Shown here: in pieces, positions 21,908 through 30,134 of the stretch
Layout: each line of letters opens with the position of its first letter
How positions within the stretch are numbered: the first letter of the stretch is position 1
IMG/VR virus record: IMGVR_UViG_3300048591_000756
Span: 1-41,890 of that record
DNA: 41,890 bases
Reading direction: 5' to 3' (one strand)
Source of the DNA: a virus
Notes under the pieces: model-generated
Seen by the model: the letters and a program-made list of their open reading frames with translations, nothing else
Told to the model about the DNA's origin: nothing
Databases searched by the model: none
Program-made: the position numbers and the translations under genes

Positions 21908-23908
21908 ATGGGCTCATCAGACTCCGCACTCCTGGACGCTGCGCGCGCCGTCTCAGAGCTGCTGCGTGAGTTCCTGGAACCCCCGCGCCTCATGTCGTGC
22001 GCCACCTGGGCGGATGAGTTCCGCCAGATCGTCAAGGGCCCCGAGAAAGGCCGCTGGCGCACCAGCCGCACGCCCTATCTGCTCGAGCCCATGAACTGCA
22101 CCGACCCAGAGTCGCCGGTGCAGAAAGTCGTCATGCAGTTCGCCACCCAGCTCGGCAAGAGCGAGGTGCTCTACAACGCACTCTTCAAGCGCATCCACCT
22201 TGACCCGGTTGACATGATGATGGTGCAGCCCACGCTGCAAGACGCGAAGGATCACTCGCGCCAGCGCTTCATGCCGACCGCGCGCAAGATGGCCGACGTC
22301 GTCGATCGTCTGCCCGACATGCGCAGCCGCGACGAGACCAACACCTGGCAGACGAAGGAAGTGCGCGGCGGCGCCACGCTCTTTTTCGCCGGCGCCAACA
22401 GCGCGCGCAGCCTGGCCAGCAAGCCCCTCGGCTTCGCCGTGTGCGACGAGATCGACGGCTACCCGCTCGACGTCGACGGCGAAGGCGAGCCCGTCGCGCT
22501 TGTGTGGGAGCGCATGAGCAACTTCCCCGCCCGCAAGATGCTGCTCTGCTCCACGCCAACCCTGCGCGATTTCAGCCGCATCGAGGGCGAATACATCGCC
22601 AGCGACCGCCGGCGCTACTGGGTGCCATGCCCGCACTGCGGCGAAGCGCAGCTGCTCGAATGGGGAGCCGAGACCGAGCACGGCATCAAGTGGCTCAAGA
22701 CGCCCACCGGCCAGGCCCGCGCCGAAACCGCCGTCTACATCTGCATGCACTGCGGCGCCGCGATAGAAGAGCGCAGCAAGACGGCCATGCTCACCGCCGG
22801 CCAATGGCGTGCCGAGGCACCCGGCGCGCAGCGTGGCCTCGTCGCTGGCTTCCACCTCAACAAGCTCTACAGCCCGCTCGGCTGGAAGAGCTGGGCCATG
22901 CTCGTCGAAGACTGGACGAAGGCGCAAGACGCCGCCCGCGCCGGCGATGTGTCGCGCCTCAAGACCTTCGTCAACACATCGCTCGCCGAAACGTGGGAAG
23001 AGCAAGGCGACCGCGTCGCCAGCCACGAGCTCCAACGCCGCGCCGGCAACTTCCAGCTGCGCCAGGTACAGGCCAGCCTCTACGTCTGCACCATGGGCGT
23101 CGACACCCAGGGCGACCGCCTCGAGGCCTACGTCTGGGCTTGGGGCCGCGGCCTCGAGCGCCAGCTCGTCGACCGCCAGGTCTTCTACGGCGACCCGAGC
23201 CTTACCGAAAGCGAGGCCGGCTCCCCCTGGGCCGCGCTCACCGAATACCGCCGCACGCCCATCCTGCACGTCAACGGCCGCGCGGCGCCCATCCTCGCCG
23301 CCTTCGTCGACAGCGGCGGCCACCACACCCAGGCCGTCTACGCCTACGCCCGCGCGCACCAGCACGCGCATGTCTTCGCCGTCAAGGGCGCCAGCATCGC
23401 CGGCAAGGCCATCCTCGGCAAGCCGAGCGAGCAGGATGTCGACTGGCGCGGAAACCGCATCAAGCGCGGCGTAAAACTCTGGCCGATCGGCACCGACACC
23501 GCCAAGAGCGAGATCTACGGCCGCCTGCGCGCCACCGAGCCCGGGCCCGGCTACGTCCACATCAGCCGCCTGCAGCCGGTCGAAGTCTTCGAGCAGCTCA
23601 CCGCCGAGCGCCTCGTCACCCGCTACGTTAAGGGCCGCGCGCGGCTCGAATGGGTCAAGCCCGGCGGCAAGCGCAACGAGGCGCTCGACTGCGCCGTCTA
23701 CGCCCTCGCCGCCGCGCACTACGTCGGCATCGACCGCTGGAAAGAGGGCGACTGGGCCAAGTGGCAAGGCCGCGTCGCCGAGCCGGATCTGTTCGACGCG
23801 CCGCCCCAAGCCGCTGCGCCCACCGCCGCCACTCCAGAGGCCGCGCCCCGCCAGCGCGAGGCTGCCGCCACCCGCCCCAGCGCCCCGGACAACGCCCGCG
23901 AATGGTGA
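21908..23908 (+). CDS. Terminase large subunit (GpA family)
   Basis: 666 residues, the usual length. It has the GpA ATPase segment QFATQLGKSEVLYN (Walker A-like, about 77-90), FAVCDEIDGYP (Walker B, about 176-186), a CPHCG / CMHCG zinc pair (about 241 and 281), and the nuclease start MGVDTQGDRLEAYVWAWG (about 397). This is the lambda-type packaging motor that cuts at cos. Its stop overlaps the next possible start. Confidence 0.96.
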   Translation: MGSSDSALLDAARAVSELLREFLEPPRLMSCATWADEFRQIVKGPEKGRWRTSRTPYLLEPMNCTDPESPVQKVVMQFATQLGKSEVLYNALFKRIHLDPVDMMMVQPTLQDAKDHSRQRFMPTARKMADVVDRLPDMRSRDETNTWQTKEVRGGATLFFAGANSARSLASKPLGFAVCDEIDGYPLDVDGEGEPVALVWERMSNFPARKMLLCSTPTLRDFSRIEGEYIASDRRRYWVPCPHCGEAQLLEWGAETEHGIKWLKTPTGQARAETAVYICMHCGAAIEERSKTAMLTAGQWRAEAPGAQRGLVAGFHLNKLYSPLGWKSWAMLVEDWTKAQDAARAGDVSRLKTFVNTSLAETWEEQGDRVASHELQRRAGNFQLRQVQASLYVCTMGVDTQGDRLEAYVWAWGRGLERQLVDRQVFYGDPSLTESEAGSPWAALTEYRRTPILHVNGRAAPILAAFVDSGGHHTQAVYAYARAHQHAHVFAVKGASIAGKAILGKPSEQDVDWRGNRIKRGVKLWPIGTDTAKSEIYGRLRATEPGPGYVHISRLQPVEVFEQLTAERLVTRYVKGRARLEWVKPGGKRNEALDCAVYALAAAHYVGIDRWKEGDWAKWQGRVAEPDLFDAPPQAAAPTAATPEAAPRQREAAATRPSAPDNAREW

Positions 23909-23940
23909 ACCCACCCGACCCCGCCGCCCGAGGCCTCCCC

Positions 23941-24276
23941 ATGCCCCGCCCGAAAAAACAACCCCACCAGCTCGGCCCGGTGTTCGCCGACCCCGACATC
24001 GTCGACCGCATCTTCGACTACATCGCCGAGCAGTTTCCAGAGCGCTTCGGCGCCTGCCTCGATGCCGACTGCATGGCCAGGCTGAAGGACGCCACCCGCG
24101 CCGAGTTCGCCGGCAATCTGTTCTATGTCGCGAACGTCTCGCCCACCGATCGCCACCGCCGCGTCGCCGAAGTCCTGCGCCTCTTCGACGGCCGCAACGC
24201 CACCGAAGTCGCCCGCCGCCTGCAGATCTCGCGTGCCACGGTGTACCGGCTGCTGAAGCAGCCGGGCAGGCCGTGA
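23941..24276 (+). CDS. Mor-family transcription activator
   Basis: 111 residues from ATG 23941 (ATG 23902, overlapping the terminase stop, is possible). The sequence ADPDIVDRIFDYIAEQFPERFG starts the Mor dimerisation region, and GRNATEVARRLQISRATVYRLLKQ is the C-terminal HTH. Mor of phage Mu activates middle transcription by binding a dyad. Two identical dyads lie at 24290-24314 and 27289-27313, the first 14 bases after this gene, so it probably drives head and tail genes. Mor proteins are unusual between TerL and portal. Confidence 0.85.
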   Translation: MPRPKKQPHQLGPVFADPDIVDRIFDYIAEQFPERFGACLDADCMARLKDATRAEFAGNLFYVANVSPTDRHRRVAEVLRLFDGRNATEVARRLQISRATVYRLLKQPGRP

Positions 24277-24289
24277 CGGGGCGCAAACC

Positions 24290-24314
24290 GTCTCAGTTTT
24301 TATAGATTTGAGAC
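24290..24314 (+). promoter_or_regulatory. Dyad GTCTCA-N13-TGAGAC, copy 1: candidate Mor site/late promoter
   Basis: A 25-base sequence identical to 27289-27313, with a 6-base inverted repeat around an AT-rich core containing TATAGAT. AT-rich DNA is rare here, so the exact duplication 3.0 kb apart is not chance. It lies 24 bases before the gpW-like gene and just after the Mor-like gene. A terminator is a less likely reading: the stem is short and there is no trailing U-run. Confidence 0.7.
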
Positions 24315-24338
24315 ACCCAGCGGCATAGCCTGCCGCCC

Positions 24339-24542
24339 ATGGCTCTATCGCAGGCAGACCTTGACGCGCTCGACCTGGCGATCGCGTCCAGCGAGCTCGA
24401 AGTGCAGCTCGAAGGCCGGCGCGTCAAGTACCGCTCGACCGACGAGCTGCTGAAGGCGCGCGCCTACATCGCCGGCCTGCTCGCCGGCCCGAAGCGCACC
24501 ACGAGCTACCACTACAACATGACCACGCAGCGCGGAGACTGA
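24339..24542 (+). CDS. gpW-like head-tail joining protein
   Basis: 67 residues. LSQADLDALDLAIASSELEVQLEGRRVKYRSTDELLKARAYIAG is the compact gpW fold (two helices around a hairpin with YRS-DELL). In lambda gpW stabilises packaged DNA and prepares heads for tail binding. Its TGA overlaps the portal ATG. Confidence 0.88.
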   Translation: MALSQADLDALDLAIASSELEVQLEGRRVKYRSTDELLKARAYIAGLLAGPKRTTSYHYNMTTQRGD

Positions 24543-26437
24543 TGATGCCCAACGTCATCGACCGCCTCGTCGGCTACTTCGCCCCCGCCGCCGGCCGCGC
24601 GCGCCAGTACCACCGCGTGCTGCTCCAGCGCGCCTACGAGGCCGCCAGCCCGCGCGACAAATGGCGCCCGCGCCGGGCAGGCGCCAGCGCCAACGCCGAC
24701 CACCTGGCCGACGCTTCCCGCATCCGTGCCAAGGCGCGCGCGCTGCGCCAGAACGTACCCTACATCGCCGCCGGGCTCGAGGCGCTCGTCGATGCAACCA
24801 TCGGCACCGGCGTCGTCGTGCGCGCCACCGGCAGCCAGGCCGAGCGCATCAACGCCGTGCTCGCGCAGTGGAAGCGCGTCTGTGACGCCGATGGCCGCTT
24901 CGATTTCGACGGCCTCGTCGCCTGCGCCTACGACACCATGGAGCAGGACGGCGAAGTCCTCGTCCGCCTGCGCCCGCGCCTGATCGGCGACGGCCTGCCC
25001 GTTCCTCTGCAGCTCCAGCTGCTCGAAATCGACTGGCTCGACAGCGCACGCAACGGCAGCGCCGGCGGCAACCGCATCGTCAACGGCATCGAATACGACG
25101 CCCTCGGCCGTGTTGCCGCCCACTACCTTTTCGACGAGCACCCCGGCGACGTTGGCCCGTTGCGCTCGATGAGCACGCAAAGCAAGCGCGTGCCCGCCGA
25201 GTTCATCATCCACCTCTACTCCGCCAAGCGGCCGGGGCAGGGCCGCGGCTTCAGCCGCCTGGCGCCCGTCATCGTCCGCACGCGCGACCTGCAGCTCTAC
25301 GAAGACGCCGAGCTCGCTCGCAAGAATCTGGAGACGCGCCTCGGCGTCGTCTACAGCGGCGACGCCTCGCTGCTCGCCAACCCCGCCACCCTCGGCGGCG
25401 CCGCCGACGTTGACGAGGCGCGCCGCAGCGGCGATCTCGGCGAGCTCTCCAGCGGCGGCATCATCGAGCTGCCTGCCGGAGGCAACCTGATGAGCGTCGA
25501 GCCCAAGCCCGCCGGCGGCTATACCGAGTACGTCAAGCAGCAGCTCCACCTCATCGCCAGCGGCATGGGCGTCACCTACGAGATGATGACCGGCGACGTG
25601 AGCGAGACCAACTTCAGCAGCGCCCGCGTGCGCCTGCTCGATTTCCGCCGCGCCGTGCAGCGCATGCAGTGGCTCACGCTCGTGCCGCGCCTGCTGCAGC
25701 CGATCCACGCCGCCTTCATCGATGCCGGCATCCTCGCCCGCGCCTTCACCGCGCGCAACTACGCCGTCGAGTATTCCTTTCCGAAGTGGGACTACGTCAA
25801 CCCCGAGCAGGATGTCAAGGCCGACCTCGCCGAGATCTCCGGCGGCCTCGCCAGCCTCTCCGAAAAGCTGCGCCAGCGCGGCTACAACCCCGACGACGTG
25901 TTCACCGAGCTCGCCGCCGACCGCCAGAAGCTCGAAGACCTCGGCCTCATCGACTGGCTGCTCTTCAAAGAGACGAGCAAACAGCCCGTCGACCCGCAGG
26001 CCGCGGCCACCGCCGGCGCCGCCAACGCGCGCGCCTTCGACGCCCTCGCCACGCTGCTCGACCGCATGGACACGCGCCTCGCCGGCCTCGAGCAGCGCAG
26101 CACCAGCGTCACCGTGAACCAGGGCGACAACATCGTGCAGACGCCTGCACAGACGATCGAGAACCGCATCGACGTGCCGGCCCAAGCGCCGCCCGTCGTC
26201 AACGTCGCCGCCGGTGCCGCGCCCGAAGTGCGCGTCGTCAACGAGCTGCCGCCCCAGCCAGCGCCGATCGTCAACGTCACCGCCGCGCCAGCCGAAGTGC
26301 GCGTCGTCAACCAGGTCGAAGCCCCGGTCGTCAACGTCCACGCCCCCGACCGCGAAGAAGTCACCGACGTGCAGCGCGACAAGGCCGGCCGCATCACCCG
26401 CACCGTCAAGACACATCGCCGCGCTGACGGCGGCTAG
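24542..26437 (+). CDS. Portal protein (lambda GpB family)
   Basis: 631 residues. Lambda-type portal signature: RALRQNVPYIAAGLEALVDATIGTGV, ALGRVAAHYLFDEHPGD, FIIHLYSAKRPGQGRGFSRLAPVI and GMGVTYEMMTGDVSETNFSSARVRLLDFRR. The C-terminal 100 residues carry repeated EVRVVN / PxVNV units, a low-complexity extension after the normal portal end. It forms the dodecameric DNA channel of the capsid. Confidence 0.95.
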   Translation: MMPNVIDRLVGYFAPAAGRARQYHRVLLQRAYEAASPRDKWRPRRAGASANADHLADASRIRAKARALRQNVPYIAAGLEALVDATIGTGVVVRATGSQAERINAVLAQWKRVCDADGRFDFDGLVACAYDTMEQDGEVLVRLRPRLIGDGLPVPLQLQLLEIDWLDSARNGSAGGNRIVNGIEYDALGRVAAHYLFDEHPGDVGPLRSMSTQSKRVPAEFIIHLYSAKRPGQGRGFSRLAPVIVRTRDLQLYEDAELARKNLETRLGVVYSGDASLLANPATLGGAADVDEARRSGDLGELSSGGIIELPAGGNLMSVEPKPAGGYTEYVKQQLHLIASGMGVTYEMMTGDVSETNFSSARVRLLDFRRAVQRMQWLTLVPRLLQPIHAAFIDAGILARAFTARNYAVEYSFPKWDYVNPEQDVKADLAEISGGLASLSEKLRQRGYNPDDVFTELAADRQKLEDLGLIDWLLFKETSKQPVDPQAAATAGAANARAFDALATLLDRMDTRLAGLEQRSTSVTVNQGDNIVQTPAQTIENRIDVPAQAPPVVNVAAGAAPEVRVVNELPPQPAPIVNVTAAPAEVRVVNQVEAPVVNVHAPDREEVTDVQRDKAGRITRTVKTHRRADGG

Positions 26438-26475
26438 GAAGCCCGGGGCCACCCCCGACCAGAGGAGACAGACCG

Positions 26476-26751
26476 ATGAACATCCGCCTTGCACTCGCCA
26501 TCCTGTTCCTCACGTTCGCCATGCTGCCCGCAGCGCACGCCCGCACCCAATGCAAGCCCGCCGGAATGGAATACATCCACGCCTTCGAGCAGCGCCCGAA
26601 TTGGGGCGTTTACTGGTGGTGCGACTACAAGACCTACGACTACACCGTCATCATCCCCGAGGACTCTACGGGCCGAACGGGGCCGACTACATCGGCACGT
26701 TCGCCGCTCCGACAGCAGGCGACATCGCAAGCGCCGTGCTCGCCGCGCTGA
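26476..26751 (+). CDS. Signal-peptide protein, N-terminal frame
   Basis: 91 residues from ATG 26476, with AGAGGAG eleven bases upstream. A signal peptide (MNIRLALAILFLTFAMLPAAHA) precedes a short mature domain up to YDYTVIIPED (about 63); after that the frame runs out in random-looking sequence. The following frame (26664-26972) continues with phage-like sequence, so a single base loss near 26664 probably interrupts one gene. Confidence 0.6.
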   Translation: MNIRLALAILFLTFAMLPAAHARTQCKPAGMEYIHAFEQRPNWGVYWWCDYKTYDYTVIIPEDSTGRTGPTTSARSPLRQQATSQAPCSPR

Positions 26752-26972
26752 ACGCGACGACGATCCCGACGAACGTCAAGAAGGTCAACGACGTAGAAGT
26801 CACTGACGGCGTCCTCACCACCGACCAGGCCGCCCAGCTCGCCGCGCTGGCCAAGATCCACGGCCTGATCTCTGGCACGCCGCTCGTTGTCAGCGCAACC
26901 GCGCGCACCGCGGGCGACGTATCGCAGACCGTCGATGATGTCGGCGGTGTCGTGACCGTCACCCGCGTTTAG
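26664..26972 (+). pseudogene. C-terminal part of the frameshifted head-region protein
   Basis: This frame reads LYGPNGADYIGTFAAPTAGDI, then ALNATTIPTNVKKVNDVEV, and finishes with LAALAKIHGLISGTPLVVS and a VTVTRV end, a tail typical of small structural proteins in siphophage head regions. It has no good start of its own. One extra C after 26664 would join it to the signal-peptide ORF as ...IIPEDLYGPNG. Sequencing error, mutation or programmed shift are possible. Confidence 0.55.
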
Positions 26973-26989
26973 CCGCAGCAGGCCCGCGC

Positions 26990-27247
26990 ATGTTCGCGCT
27001 GACGCCGCTCGCGATCGCGCTGCAGGGCATCGGCTACGGCACGCTGCTCGCGTCGCTGCAGGGCCTCGTCGCCGTCACGATCGAGCCCGAGCCCGTCGAC
27101 GACACGGCAGGCTCCCTCGCCGCCGTCCAGCCGCGCCACCGCCCGCGCCGCTGGCGCCGCCTGTTCGACGTGCCGAACCCGGCCGACCTGCTCGCCGCGC
27201 TCGAGGCCGAGGACGAAGAGCTGCTGCTCGAAGCCGGCGCGCTGTAG
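26990..27247 (+). CDS. Small hypothetical head-region protein
   Basis: 85 residues, hydrophobic at the N-terminus (LTPLAIALQGIGYGTLLASLQGLVAV) and acidic at the end (LLAALEAEDEELLLEAG). Located between the portal and protease genes. Function unknown; possibly a capsid accessory or regulator. Confidence 0.6.
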   Translation: MFALTPLAIALQGIGYGTLLASLQGLVAVTIEPEPVDDTAGSLAAVQPRHRPRRWRRLFDVPNPADLLAALEAEDEELLLEAGAL

Positions 27248-27288
27248 GGGCCCGCCCGCGCGCGCCCGCGCGCACGTCATCGCAAATC

Positions 27289-27313
27289 GTCTCAGTTTTT
27301 ATAGATTTGAGAC
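27289..27313 (+). promoter_or_regulatory. Dyad GTCTCA-N13-TGAGAC, copy 2: candidate Mor site/late promoter
   Basis: Exact copy of 24290-24314, 25 bases before the protease/capsid start at 27339, the same spacing as copy 1 to its gene. It would give the capsid operon an extra dose of activated transcription, which fits the high capsid demand. Binding by the Mor-like protein is inferred, not shown. Confidence 0.7.
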
Positions 27314-27338
27314 AGCGCCGTGCGCACCATGGCCCTCC

Positions 27339-29408
27339 ATGACGAAACCCACCGCTGCCGGCACCCGCGAAGGGAACGGCGCCGCGACGCACGACATGCC
27401 GCTGCAGCTGCGCGGCGCGCAGCTCGCGCCGGCGACGTTCCGCGAATCCGACAACTCGATCGAGGTCGTCTGGACGACGGGCTTCCGCCGCCGCGCCTAC
27501 GACTGGTACAACGACCAGGTCTACGAGGAAGAGCTCGACGTGTCCACCGAAGCGGTGAACATGGAGCGCTTCGCCGCCGGCACGCTGCAGGTGATCGACA
27601 GCCACCGCACCTACGGCGGCGTCGAGTCGATCCTCGGCATCGCCATCGAGGGCAGCGTCGCCACCGGCGAAGGCCGCGCCCGCATCGCCCTCAGCACCGA
27701 CCCGGCCAAGGCCGGCGTCGTCGGCGACATCCGCGCCGGCGTCATCCGCGCGATGAGCTTCGGCTACTCGGTCGAGAAGTACGAAATCACCCGCGCGCAG
27801 GACCGCACCGACGGCGTCAACCTGCCGCTCTATCGCGCCGTGCGCTGGACGCCGATGGAGCTCACCTTCTGCGCCGTCGGCGCCGACCCCAACGCCGCGC
27901 CGCGCGCCGCCGAAGAGGCGCTCACCCGCTCCAAACCCGAACACGGCACGCCGTGCGAATTTGCCGTCCGATCCCTGGCCCAACCGAAAAAGGAAGCCAC
28001 CATGTCCGAAGCCGAACTCCAGGCCCAGCGCGACGCTGACGCCGCCGCCGCCACGCAACGCGCCGCGCAGGATGCCGCCGTCGCGGCTGCTGCCGCCGCC
28101 GCCGCCACCGCCGCCGCGCAGCGCGCCGCCGACATCACCGAGCTGTGCACCCGCCACCACGCGCCGCAGCTCGCCGCCGGCCTGATCCGCAGCGACAAGA
28201 CGGTCGAGCAGGCCGGCCTGGCCGTGCTCGAAGACATGGCCGCCCGCAGCAACGCCGCCGGCGGCAACCTGAACGTGCGCACCCTCGTCGACGAGACGCA
28301 GACGCGCCTGGCCGGCATCGAAGAAGCGCTGCTCTCGCGCGTCGACGCCCGCGCCCCCCTCACCGACAACGGCCGCCAGTTCCGCAGCATGAGCCTGCTC
28401 GAGGTCGGCCGCGAGCACCTCGAGCGCGCCGGCCTGAACACCCGAGCGATGGATCGGATGCAGCTCGCCACGCAGATCCTCATGTTCCGCTCCGGCGGCA
28501 TGATGGGCACGAGCGACTTCGCCAGCCTGCTGCAGAACGTCGCCACCAAGCGCCTGCGCGGCGGCTACGACGAGAACATGCCGTCCTACCGCATGTGGGC
28601 CCGCCGCGCGCCGAACGCGCCCGACTTCAAGACGATGAGCGTCGTCAACCTGGCCGGCGCGCCCGACCTGTTGCAGACGAACGAGCATGGCGAGTTCAAG
28701 TACGGCGCCATGACCGACGGCAAAGAGACCTACGCGCTCACCACCTACGGCCGCATCGTCTCGCTCACCCGCCAGGCGATCGTCAACGACGACCTGCGCG
28801 GCTTCGACCGCCTGGTCGGCGCCTTCGGTAACAGCGCGGCGCGGCTCGAGAACCGCACCGTCTACGCCATCCTCACCGCGAACGCGGCCATGGGCGACGG
28901 CGGCGCGCTGTTCAACGCCACGGCCGTCACCACCCCCGGCGGCCACGCCAACCTGACCAGCTCGGGCACCGCCATCAGCGTCGACTCGCTCGGCGTCGGC
29001 CGCGCCAACATGCGCGCCAAGAAGGGCCTGCAAAGCGAGGAGCTCAACCTCGCGCCGAAGTACCTGATCGTGCCGGCCGCCAAGGAGCAACTCGCCTACC
29101 AGTACACGAGCAGCCAGTTCGTGCCGGCCACGTCGTCGGCGGTGAACGAATTCCGCGCCGGCGGCCGCACCGCGCTCGAGCCGGTGGTCGAGGCCATCCT
29201 CGACGCCAGCAGCGACAAGTCCTGGTATCTGGCCGCCGACAGCGGCGCGATCGACACCGTCGAATTTTGCTACCTCGACGGCGCCGAAGGCCCCGTCATC
29301 GAAAGCGAAGTCGGCTTCGAAGTGGACGGCCTGTCCTACAAGTGCCGGCTCGATTTCGCCGCCAAGGCGATCGACTGGCGCGGCCTCTACAAGAACGCCG
29401 GCGCCTGA
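27339..29408 (+). CDS. Prohead protease-scaffold-major capsid fusion
   Basis: 689 residues. Residues about 20-215 match U35-type prohead protease: DSHRTYGGVESILGIAIEGS (His), RAGVIRAMSFGYSVEKYEI and WTPMELTFCAVGADPNA. An Ala-rich helical scaffold (AAAAAAATAAAQRAADITEL, about 245-268) links to a HK97-fold-like major capsid region from about 330 (MGTSDFASLLQNVATKRLRGGYDE, VVNLAGAPDLLQTNEHGEFKYG, GRIVSLTRQAIVNDDL). Fusions of these three functions are known. An internal start at 28002 may produce the scaffold-capsid alone. Confidence 0.92.
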   Translation: MTKPTAAGTREGNGAATHDMPLQLRGAQLAPATFRESDNSIEVVWTTGFRRRAYDWYNDQVYEEELDVSTEAVNMERFAAGTLQVIDSHRTYGGVESILGIAIEGSVATGEGRARIALSTDPAKAGVVGDIRAGVIRAMSFGYSVEKYEITRAQDRTDGVNLPLYRAVRWTPMELTFCAVGADPNAAPRAAEEALTRSKPEHGTPCEFAVRSLAQPKKEATMSEAELQAQRDADAAAATQRAAQDAAVAAAAAAAATAAAQRAADITELCTRHHAPQLAAGLIRSDKTVEQAGLAVLEDMAARSNAAGGNLNVRTLVDETQTRLAGIEEALLSRVDARAPLTDNGRQFRSMSLLEVGREHLERAGLNTRAMDRMQLATQILMFRSGGMMGTSDFASLLQNVATKRLRGGYDENMPSYRMWARRAPNAPDFKTMSVVNLAGAPDLLQTNEHGEFKYGAMTDGKETYALTTYGRIVSLTRQAIVNDDLRGFDRLVGAFGNSAARLENRTVYAILTANAAMGDGGALFNATAVTTPGGHANLTSSGTAISVDSLGVGRANMRAKKGLQSEELNLAPKYLIVPAAKEQLAYQYTSSQFVPATSSAVNEFRAGGRTALEPVVEAILDASSDKSWYLAADSGAIDTVEFCYLDGAEGPVIESEVGFEVDGLSYKCRLDFAAKAIDWRGLYKNAGA
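28002..29408 (+). CDS. Scaffold-capsid product from an internal start
   Basis: ATG 28002 is in frame (221 codons into the fusion), and AAAAAGGAAG at 27986-27995 provides a Shine-Dalgarno. The product (468 residues) starts MSEAELQAQRDADAAAA, ideal for a delta/scaffold domain plus capsid. This parallels lambda C/Nu3 internal initiation and would give the many capsid copies needed per protease. Use of the site is inferred. Confidence 0.55.
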   Translation: MSEAELQAQRDADAAAATQRAAQDAAVAAAAAAAATAAAQRAADITELCTRHHAPQLAAGLIRSDKTVEQAGLAVLEDMAARSNAAGGNLNVRTLVDETQTRLAGIEEALLSRVDARAPLTDNGRQFRSMSLLEVGREHLERAGLNTRAMDRMQLATQILMFRSGGMMGTSDFASLLQNVATKRLRGGYDENMPSYRMWARRAPNAPDFKTMSVVNLAGAPDLLQTNEHGEFKYGAMTDGKETYALTTYGRIVSLTRQAIVNDDLRGFDRLVGAFGNSAARLENRTVYAILTANAAMGDGGALFNATAVTTPGGHANLTSSGTAISVDSLGVGRANMRAKKGLQSEELNLAPKYLIVPAAKEQLAYQYTSSQFVPATSSAVNEFRAGGRTALEPVVEAILDASSDKSWYLAADSGAIDTVEFCYLDGAEGPVIESEVGFEVDGLSYKCRLDFAAKAIDWRGLYKNAGA

Positions 29409-29456
29409 CGCCCCCGCGCCCGAGATCCAACCTGCCCATCACCCGGAGCCATCACC

Positions 29457-29801
29457 ATGATCAACTACGTGCAAGACGGCGACACGCTCGACCTCGACGC
29501 CGGCGCCGTCGTCGCCGCCGGCGTCGGCCACCTGTTCGGCACCGCGCTCTTCGGCGTCGCCTGCGTCGATGCCGTCAGCGGCACCGCCAGCTCGTTCCAG
29601 ACCAAGGGCGTCGTCGAGATCGCCAAGACCTCGGCGCTCGCCATCAACGTCGGCGACGTGCTGTACTGGGACGCCACCAACAGCGTCGTCAACAAGACTA
29701 CCAGTTCGCAGCGTGCCGTCGGCGTTGCCGTCGCCGGCGCTGCCAACCCGAGCGCCACCGTGAAGATGCGCCTCGGCGTAGGCACGCTGGCCGGCACCTG
29801 A
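29457..29801 (+). CDS. DUF2190 capsid decoration-like protein
   Basis: 114 residues. MINYVQDGDTLDLDAGAVVAAGVGHLFG followed by a VVEIAKTSALAINVGDVLYWD and AVGVAVAGAANPSATVKMRL is the DUF2190 beta-fold found just after the major capsid gene of many siphophages, probably decorating or cementing the shell. Confidence 0.88.
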   Translation: MINYVQDGDTLDLDAGAVVAAGVGHLFGTALFGVACVDAVSGTASSFQTKGVVEIAKTSALAINVGDVLYWDATNSVVNKTTSSQRAVGVAVAGAANPSATVKMRLGVGTLAGT

Positions 29802-29808
29802 TCACGAA

Positions 29809-30105
29809 GTGATCTGCATCACCGAGCGCCTGCGCCGCTGGCTGCTGGCGCCGGTGATCACCCTGCAACAGGAGCTCGCCATGAACCAGCAAGAACTCGC
29901 CGACCAGCTCACCGCACTCGGCACCACCGTCGAGAAGATCGGCACCGAGACCACCGGCCTGATCGACGCCGTCGCGGCCCTGCAGGCCGCGCTCGACGCC
30001 GCCGGCGAAGTGAGCCCCGAAGTGCAGGCCGCCCTGGCCGACGTGCAGGCCCGCGTCAAGGCCGTCGACGACCTGGTGCCCGACGCGGCCCCGCCGGACG
30101 CCTGA
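29809..30105 (+). CDS. Small coiled-coil head-region protein
   Basis: 98 residues from GTG 29809; ATG 29881 has a good GGAGC signal and gives 74 residues. The longer start adds an amphipathic RLRRWLLAPVITLQQELA helix found in related small proteins. The rest is a helical coiled coil (QQELADQLTALGTTVEKIGTE). Role unknown. Confidence 0.65.
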   Translation: MICITERLRRWLLAPVITLQQELAMNQQELADQLTALGTTVEKIGTETTGLIDAVAALQAALDAAGEVSPEVQAALADVQARVKAVDDLVPDAAPPDA

Positions 30106-30134
30106 GCCGAGACCCGAGGCAGCCGAGCCACGCC

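Noticed and set aside
21953-24286. Minus-strand open frame of 777 codons opposite the terminase
   Set aside because: Mirror of the GpA gene, which has clear motifs; no family resemblance in the antisense product.
24290-24314. Dyad as a rho-independent terminator
   Set aside because: Six-base stem, 13-base loop and no U-run after it on either strand; exact duplication before two gene blocks fits a protein-binding site.
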